Position numbers and translations under genes: made by a program
In this document: piece after piece, positions 59,953 through 64,000 of the stretch
How the letters are laid out: every line of letters begins with the position of its first letter
Position numbering within the stretch: the stretch's first letter is position 1
Source of the DNA: Pseudomonas sp. PA15(2017)
GTDB lineage: Bacteria > Pseudomonadota > Gammaproteobacteria > Pseudomonadales > Pseudomonadaceae
NCBI RefSeq assembly: GCF_001945395.1
Contig: NZ_MSXV01000037.1
Coordinates: 1-64,000 of the forward strand
Direction of reading: 5' to 3'
DNA length: 64,000 nt
The notes under the pieces: model-generated
The model's input: the letters and a program-made list of their open reading frames with translations, nothing else
Database searches by the model: none
What the model was told of the DNA's origin: nothing

Positions 59953-60121
59953 CAGGTCATGTCCTTTTTCTGGTGAAGCGGCTTCAGGAAACCGGGACTT
60001 TAGAGACCGTGTGTGATGATTTTTTGGCAGTTGTGTTAATGCCCGTTGAAGGGTTTGTGACGCTAGTCTTCTGATTTATCTGGGTTTTTGTTCGTTGATT
60101 TGCACCTTGGCTGTCGAATAA

Positions 60122-60139
60122 CCGCCATTAAACTGTCAC
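60122..60139 (+). promoter_or_regulatory. Pho box upstream of the SoxB-like/gspCD operon
   Basis: CCGCCAT-TAAA-CTGTCAC: the second half matches CTGTCAY fully and the first in five of seven positions, with an AT-rich 4-bp spacer. It lies 55 bp before the start at 60195, in the right orientation. Confidence 0.6.
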
Positions 60140-60194
60140 ATAAGCTGCCCAGTATCCCGCTCCGACAACGCATAACGGCGAGGCGCGCAGGGCG

Positions 60195-61838
60195 ATGACA
60201 GGCATCGGCAGACGGGAAGTGATGAGCTGGATGGGCGTCGGTGCCGTGGCGCCGATGCTCAGCGCCTGTTCGGGCTTCGCGACGTCGCGCCAGGGCGGGC
60301 AGTCGGAGCTGGAATTGCTCTATTTCGCCGATACCCTGGATGCCCGCCAGCCAGGTCAGCCGGTGGTGCCGGCCACGCGGCTGGGGCCTGTTTCGCACCT
60401 TGGGCGAGCGCCCTGGATCAGTGGCAGCAATGCCCACCAGGCGCGCAGCGAACTCAATCCGCTACTCGATGCGCGCCTGGCCGACGGCGCCAGCACCGGT
60501 GGTTACGCCGTGCTCGGCGCCATGCTCGGCGAACTGCGTCAGCGCCACGGCGCCGAGCGTTGCCTGACCCTGGAGAATGGCCAGGGGTGGAACGGCAGCG
60601 GGCTGGCCTATCTGACCCAGGGCGAGAGCGGCGCCCAGGGCAGCCACCTGTTGGGCAGCGATGTGCGGGTCAGCAGCGATGAGCGCGTGTTGTGGCCACA
60701 GCGCTGCAGTGGTCTCTACCGGCAGTTCGCACGGCCGGTGCTGGGCGCTGGCCTTGCCGAGGAGCAGGCACAGGCGCTGGGCACCGAGCCGTTCACCGTC
60801 ATCCGGCGTGCCGGGGTGCGCGTTGCCGTGGTCGGCGTTACCGACCCCTATGCCGCGGACCAGAAGGCTTCCCTCAAACAGTGGTACCAGGCGCTGCTGC
60901 CGGCCTTCAAGGAGGCGCGTGACCAGGCCGATCTGGTCATCGCCCTGGCCGACGTGGGCACCGGGCCCGGACTGTGGCTGGCCGAACGGCTGAGCGATGC
61001 CGATCTGCTGTTGTGTGCCCGTGGGCAGGATTTCTGGCCGGCGCCGATCGAGGTGCTGCAGAGCAGTGGCCGGCGCGTACCGGTTGTACTCGGCGGCTGC
61101 CGGGCCAGCGGCGCCTTTCATATCGGCTGCCAGCGCCTGGCGGGGCAATGGACGTTCGTCGCGCGCTTTCACCCGGCATTCGAACGGTTGCTTTCCCCCG
61201 CAGGCCAGAGCCAGGCAGCACAGTTACGTGCGCAGCTGCAGGGCCAGCGTGCGCCGCATGCCGGCTGGCTCGATCAGCCGCTGGCCAAGGCGCCGCAGGC
61301 GCTGTGGCGCCGGGATACCCGCGGCGGCAGTTGGGATCGCCTGCTGCATCAGGCACTGTCCGACGATGGCCAGATGCCGGTGCTGCTGCCTGGCCTGCGT
61401 TATGACAGCCCTGTAGCCGCCGGGCAGGCGATCACCCGTGATCAGTTGATCAGCCTGACTGGCGGTTACCCCGCACCCATCGTGGAAGCGCCGATAAAAC
61501 CCCTGGAAAGCGTGCTGGAAAATGCCGCCGATCAGCTGTTCGGTGATCCCCTGTTACTCGACAACAGCCAGGATCTGCCGCGTTGGCAGGGGCAGGCCTG
61601 GCAGGTCAACTACAGCCCGACCGGCAAGCGGGTATCCGGGCTGACGCCGCCCGAGGGCATGTGCCGCAGCCTGTCACTGGTCGCCGATGTCAACGCCAAC
61701 GCAGGCGAACCCCTCTGGCAGCGCGTGGAAGCCTGGTTGGCCAAGCAGCCAGGCGGCTGGCAATTGCCTGCCCTGCATCTGCCCACCGTTCGTTACGTGC
61801 AGGGCCATCCCGGCTGGCACCCCAGAGGCGTCAGTTGA
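60195..61838 (+). CDS. SoxB/5'-nucleotidase-like Tat lipoprotein with degenerate metal site
   Basis: 547-residue protein. A Tat-like signal (G-R-R-E-V-M-S-W-M-G) and a lipobox L-S-A-C (C25) indicate an exported lipoprotein. The body aligns by pattern with SoxB/UshA metallophosphoesterases plus a C-terminal 5'-nucleotidase domain. Key residues differ: N-D-x-H reads A-D-T-L-D-A-R, G-G-D reads E-N-G-Q-G-W-N-G-S, and the G-H-T-H motif reads A-R-G-Q-D. Catalysis may be lost or changed. It is the first gene of an operon into gspC and gspD. Confidence 0.75.
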   Translation: MTGIGRREVMSWMGVGAVAPMLSACSGFATSRQGGQSELELLYFADTLDARQPGQPVVPATRLGPVSHLGRAPWISGSNAHQARSELNPLLDARLADGASTGGYAVLGAMLGELRQRHGAERCLTLENGQGWNGSGLAYLTQGESGAQGSHLLGSDVRVSSDERVLWPQRCSGLYRQFARPVLGAGLAEEQAQALGTEPFTVIRRAGVRVAVVGVTDPYAADQKASLKQWYQALLPAFKEARDQADLVIALADVGTGPGLWLAERLSDADLLLCARGQDFWPAPIEVLQSSGRRVPVVLGGCRASGAFHIGCQRLAGQWTFVARFHPAFERLLSPAGQSQAAQLRAQLQGQRAPHAGWLDQPLAKAPQALWRRDTRGGSWDRLLHQALSDDGQMPVLLPGLRYDSPVAAGQAITRDQLISLTGGYPAPIVEAPIKPLESVLENAADQLFGDPLLLDNSQDLPRWQGQAWQVNYSPTGKRVSGLTPPEGMCRSLSLVADVNANAGEPLWQRVEAWLAKQPGGWQLPALHLPTVRYVQGHPGWHPRGVS

Positions 61839-62260
61839 TCAGCACGCCGCGAATGTGGAATGGCCTGTGGCTGACCCTCGCCGCGTGGCTCGCGGCGCAA
61901 TGCGTGCTGCAGCTCAGCCGTGAACCACGACCGGCACGCGCGGCCGTCGCCGACGTGGTCGCGCCGCCCGGCCTGCTGGTCGGCCACTGGCAACTGAATG
62001 CCGACGGCGACGCACTGCCGTTGACGCGCCTGCCGGTCCAGTACCTGGGCGGGCTGCGCGCGCAGCCGCCGAGCGCCACCGTGGTGGTGCTGCGCTTCGG
62101 CGAGCGGGTACGCAGCTTCACCCGCGGGCAACGTCTCGCTCCCGGCATCGTGCTGCAGGACATCGACGAAGCGGGCCTGATTTTCGATAACCAGGGGCGG
62201 CTCGAGCGGCTGCCCTGGCCGCCACGGCCCGCCGTGACCGGTTTCAAACGGCAAGGATAA
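61835..62260 (+). CDS. gspC: Type II secretion protein GspC-like
   Basis: Short (about 141 residues) GspC/PulC-like inner-membrane protein: one N-terminal hydrophobic helix (L-W-L-T-L-A-A-W-L-A-A), then a homology-region-like part with V-V-L-R-F-G-E-R-V and G-L-I-F-D-N-Q-G-R-L-E-R-L. GspC links the inner-membrane platform to the secretin. No C-terminal PDZ or coiled-coil domain is seen. TTG at 61835 has an AGAGG site and overlaps the upstream stop; ATG at 61853 has no site but is the usual-codon alternative. Confidence 0.75.
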   Translation: MISTPRMWNGLWLTLAAWLAAQCVLQLSREPRPARAAVADVVAPPGLLVGHWQLNADGDALPLTRLPVQYLGGLRAQPPSATVVVLRFGERVRSFTRGQRLAPGIVLQDIDEAGLIFDNQGRLERLPWPPRPAVTGFKRQG

Positions 62261-62263
62261 GAG

Positions 62264-64000
62264 ATGATCGTTCGTTACTGCCTGGCCGCCGTGCTGGCGT
62301 TGGGTTCTGCCCGGACGCTGGGCGAAGAGGCGCTGGACCTGCCGGTCGCCGAGTCGCCGCTGTACGAAGTCAATTTCGTCGACACCGAGCTGAGCGAGTT
62401 CATCGACAGCGTGTCGCAGATCACCGGCACGACGTTCATCGTCGACCCTCGGGTCAAGGGCAAGGTCACCGTGCGTACGGTCGAGCGCCATGACAGCGAA
62501 GCGATCTACGACATCTTTCTCGCCCAGTTGCGGGCCCAGGGATTCGCCGCGGTCAACCTGCCCAACGGCAGCGTGAAGATCGTGCCCGACCAGGCCGCCC
62601 GTCTCGAGCCGGTACCCGTGGACCCTAGCGGCGGGCAGCAGGCCGGTGGCGACGGCATCGCCACCCGGGTTTTCAGCGTGCGCAATGCGGCCAGCGAGCA
62701 GCTGCTCGGCATCATCAAGCCGCTGATCGACCCGCGGGTGGGCGTCATCACGCCGTATCCCGCCGCCAACCTGCTGGTGGTCACCGACTGGCGCAGCAAC
62801 CTGACACGCATCGATCGCCTGCTGGCCGAACTCGACCAGGTCAGTGACGAGCCGCTGCAGGTGATGCCCCTGCAGCATGCCAGCGCCGCCGACACCAGCG
62901 CGCTGATCACTCGCCTCCTGGCCAGCGAAAAGGGTGGCGACAGCGCCCAGGTGATCGCCGATCCGCGCAGCAATGCCTTGCTGGTACGCGGCAGCGCCGA
63001 CAGCCGTGAGCGGGTGCGTGCGTTGCTCACCCAGCTGGATCGACCGGGCGGCGAGCTGCGCAGCTCCAATACCCAGGTGATCTACCTGCGCCATGCCAAC
63101 GCCGGTGAGGTGGTCAAGGTGCTGCGTGGCCTGAGCCAGGAAGTACCCCAGGCGCCCGGTGAGGGCGCGGAGGGTGCCCAGGTCGCCCGCTTGCCGGTCA
63201 GCGATTCCGGGGTGCGCCTGGAGTACGAGGAGGGCACCAATGCGGTGGTGATGGTGGGGCCGGACAGCGAGCTGGCGGCCTATCGGTCCATCGTCGAGCA
63301 GTTGGACATCCGCCGTGCCCAGGTGGTGGTCGAGGCAATCATCGCCGAGGTCTCCGACTCCCGTGCCGAGGAGCTGGGTATACAGTGGCTGTTCGCCGAC
63401 GAGAAACTAGGCGCCGGGGTGGTCAATTTCAGCGCCGGTGGCGCGAACATCGCAGGTATCGCCGGGGCGGCGGCCAGCGGAAACAGCGCCGCCCTCGGCG
63501 AACTGCTGTCCGGGGTCAACGGCGCGACTGCCGGCATCGGCCATTTCGGTGGCGGCTTCAATTTCGCCGTGCTGCTCAATGCGCTGAAGAGCGAGAGTGG
63601 CCTCAACCTGCTGTCCACCCCGACCCTGCTGACCCTGGACAACGCCGAGGCGTCGATTCTGGTCGGCCAGGAAGTGCCCTTCGTCACCGGCTCGGTGACC
63701 CAGAACAACAGCAACCCGTACCAGACCATCGAGCGCCGCGAGGTTGGCGTGAAGCTGCGCATCAAACCGCAGATCAATATCGACAACAGCGTGCGCCTGG
63801 ACATCGTCCAGGAGGTGTCGTCGATCGCCGACTTCGCCTCGGCCAGCGATGTGATCACCAACAAGCGCGAGATCAAGACCAAGGTGATGGTCGAGGACAA
63901 TGGCCTGATCATTCTTGGCGGGCTGATCAGCGACGAAGTCAGAGAACGGGATCAGAAGGTGCCGTTGCTCGGCGACATCCCCGGGCTCGGCCGGCTGTTT
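62264..64000 (+). CDS. gspD: Type II secretion secretin GspD (cut by window edge)
   Basis: The first 579 codons of the outer-membrane secretin; the frame is still open at 64000. After a signal peptide come N0 (Y-E-V-N-F-V-D-T-E-L), N1, N2 (D-P-R-S-N-A-L-L-V-R-G) and N3 domains, then the secretin core with V-G-Q-E-V-P-F-V-T-G and R-E-V-G-V-K-L-R-I-K-P. It begins three bases after gspC. The remainder of the secretin and more gsp genes should lie to the right. Confidence 0.93.
   Translation, partial: MIVRYCLAAVLALGSARTLGEEALDLPVAESPLYEVNFVDTELSEFIDSVSQITGTTFIVDPRVKGKVTVRTVERHDSEAIYDIFLAQLRAQGFAAVNLPNGSVKIVPDQAARLEPVPVDPSGGQQAGGDGIATRVFSVRNAASEQLLGIIKPLIDPRVGVITPYPAANLLVVTDWRSNLTRIDRLLAELDQVSDEPLQVMPLQHASAADTSALITRLLASEKGGDSAQVIADPRSNALLVRGSADSRERVRALLTQLDRPGGELRSSNTQVIYLRHANAGEVVKVLRGLSQEVPQAPGEGAEGAQVARLPVSDSGVRLEYEEGTNAVVMVGPDSELAAYRSIVEQLDIRRAQVVVEAIIAEVSDSRAEELGIQWLFADEKLGAGVVNFSAGGANIAGIAGAAASGNSAALGELLSGVNGATAGIGHFGGGFNFAVLLNALKSESGLNLLSTPTLLTLDNAEASILVGQEVPFVTGSVTQNNSNPYQTIERREVGVKLRIKPQINIDNSVRLDIVQEVSSIADFASASDVITNKREIKTKVMVEDNGLIILGGLISDEVRERDQKVPLLGDIPGLGRLF

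Noticed and set aside
60025..60070. Second Pho box for the PhoX gene on the minus strand
   Set aside because: The best matches (GCGTCAC-AAAC-CCTTCAA and CTGCCAA-AAAA-TCATCAC) are degenerate in one or both halves, too weak to list as a feature.

Overview
The window comes from a high-GC gammaproteobacterium, almost certainly a Pseudomonas. Evidence is the gene content and order (bfr-bfd, pyrC-rnt, motY-argG; folM-folE-folX; a full mdc malonate operon with mdcR; guaB-guaA, multicopper oxidase, tadA, mltF, purL), the GC-biased codons, and interspersed GTGGGAGC-type palindromes. Species cannot be fixed from sequence alone. No rRNA, tRNA, CRISPR array, insertion sequence or prophage was seen. It reads as chromosomal backbone with a few accessory inserts.

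Layout. 1-6.4 kb: iron storage and release (bfr, bfd), a pyrC-rnt-argC operon on the minus strand, then motY and argG on the plus strand. 6.5-12.7 kb: a pterin operon (folM-folE-folX plus two small conserved genes), a MerR-family regulator with TGTACA direct repeats at its own promoter and at the folM promoter, a PilZ-like protein, a short LOV blue-light photoreceptor and a flavodoxin. 12.7-23.6 kb: a low-complexity secreted protein, a TyrR/GcsR-type sigma54 activator, and the malonate decarboxylase operon mdcABCDEGH, a MatC-type transporter and mdcR. 23.6-31.4 kb: small conserved genes, an ABC exporter, a NUDIX hydrolase, a gamma-carbonic anhydrase-like protein, a repeat-rich gap with a 209-bp tandem duplication, and a LysR/PACE efflux pair. 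31.5-37.5 kb: guaB-guaA and a GGDEF-EAL membrane protein. 37.9-46.2 kb: an amino acid permease with an amidohydrolase, a LysR regulator, a saccharopine-dehydrogenase-like protein, and an FbpA/FbpB ferric iron uptake pair. 46.3-54.6 kb: multicopper oxidase, tadA, mltF, purL.

54.9-64.0 kb is the most distinctive part. A tatABC set diverges from a lone gspK. A PhoX-type Tat lipoprotein lies opposite an operon that starts with a SoxB/5'-nucleotidase-like Tat lipoprotein and runs into gspC and gspD, with gspD cut by the right edge. Three 11-bp-spaced CGTCA(C/T) repeats lie before tatA, and a good Pho box lies before the SoxB-like gene. I read this as a phosphate-starvation export island in which Tat delivers folded lipoproteins to the periplasm and the type II system takes them out. 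The SoxB-like protein appears to have lost the residues that normally bind metal.

A second unusual unit is the light/pterin locus at 6.5-12.1 kb. A LOV photoreceptor and a cobalamin-type MerR regulator that has lost its B12-binding residues sit beside tetrahydromonapterin synthesis genes carrying matching operators.
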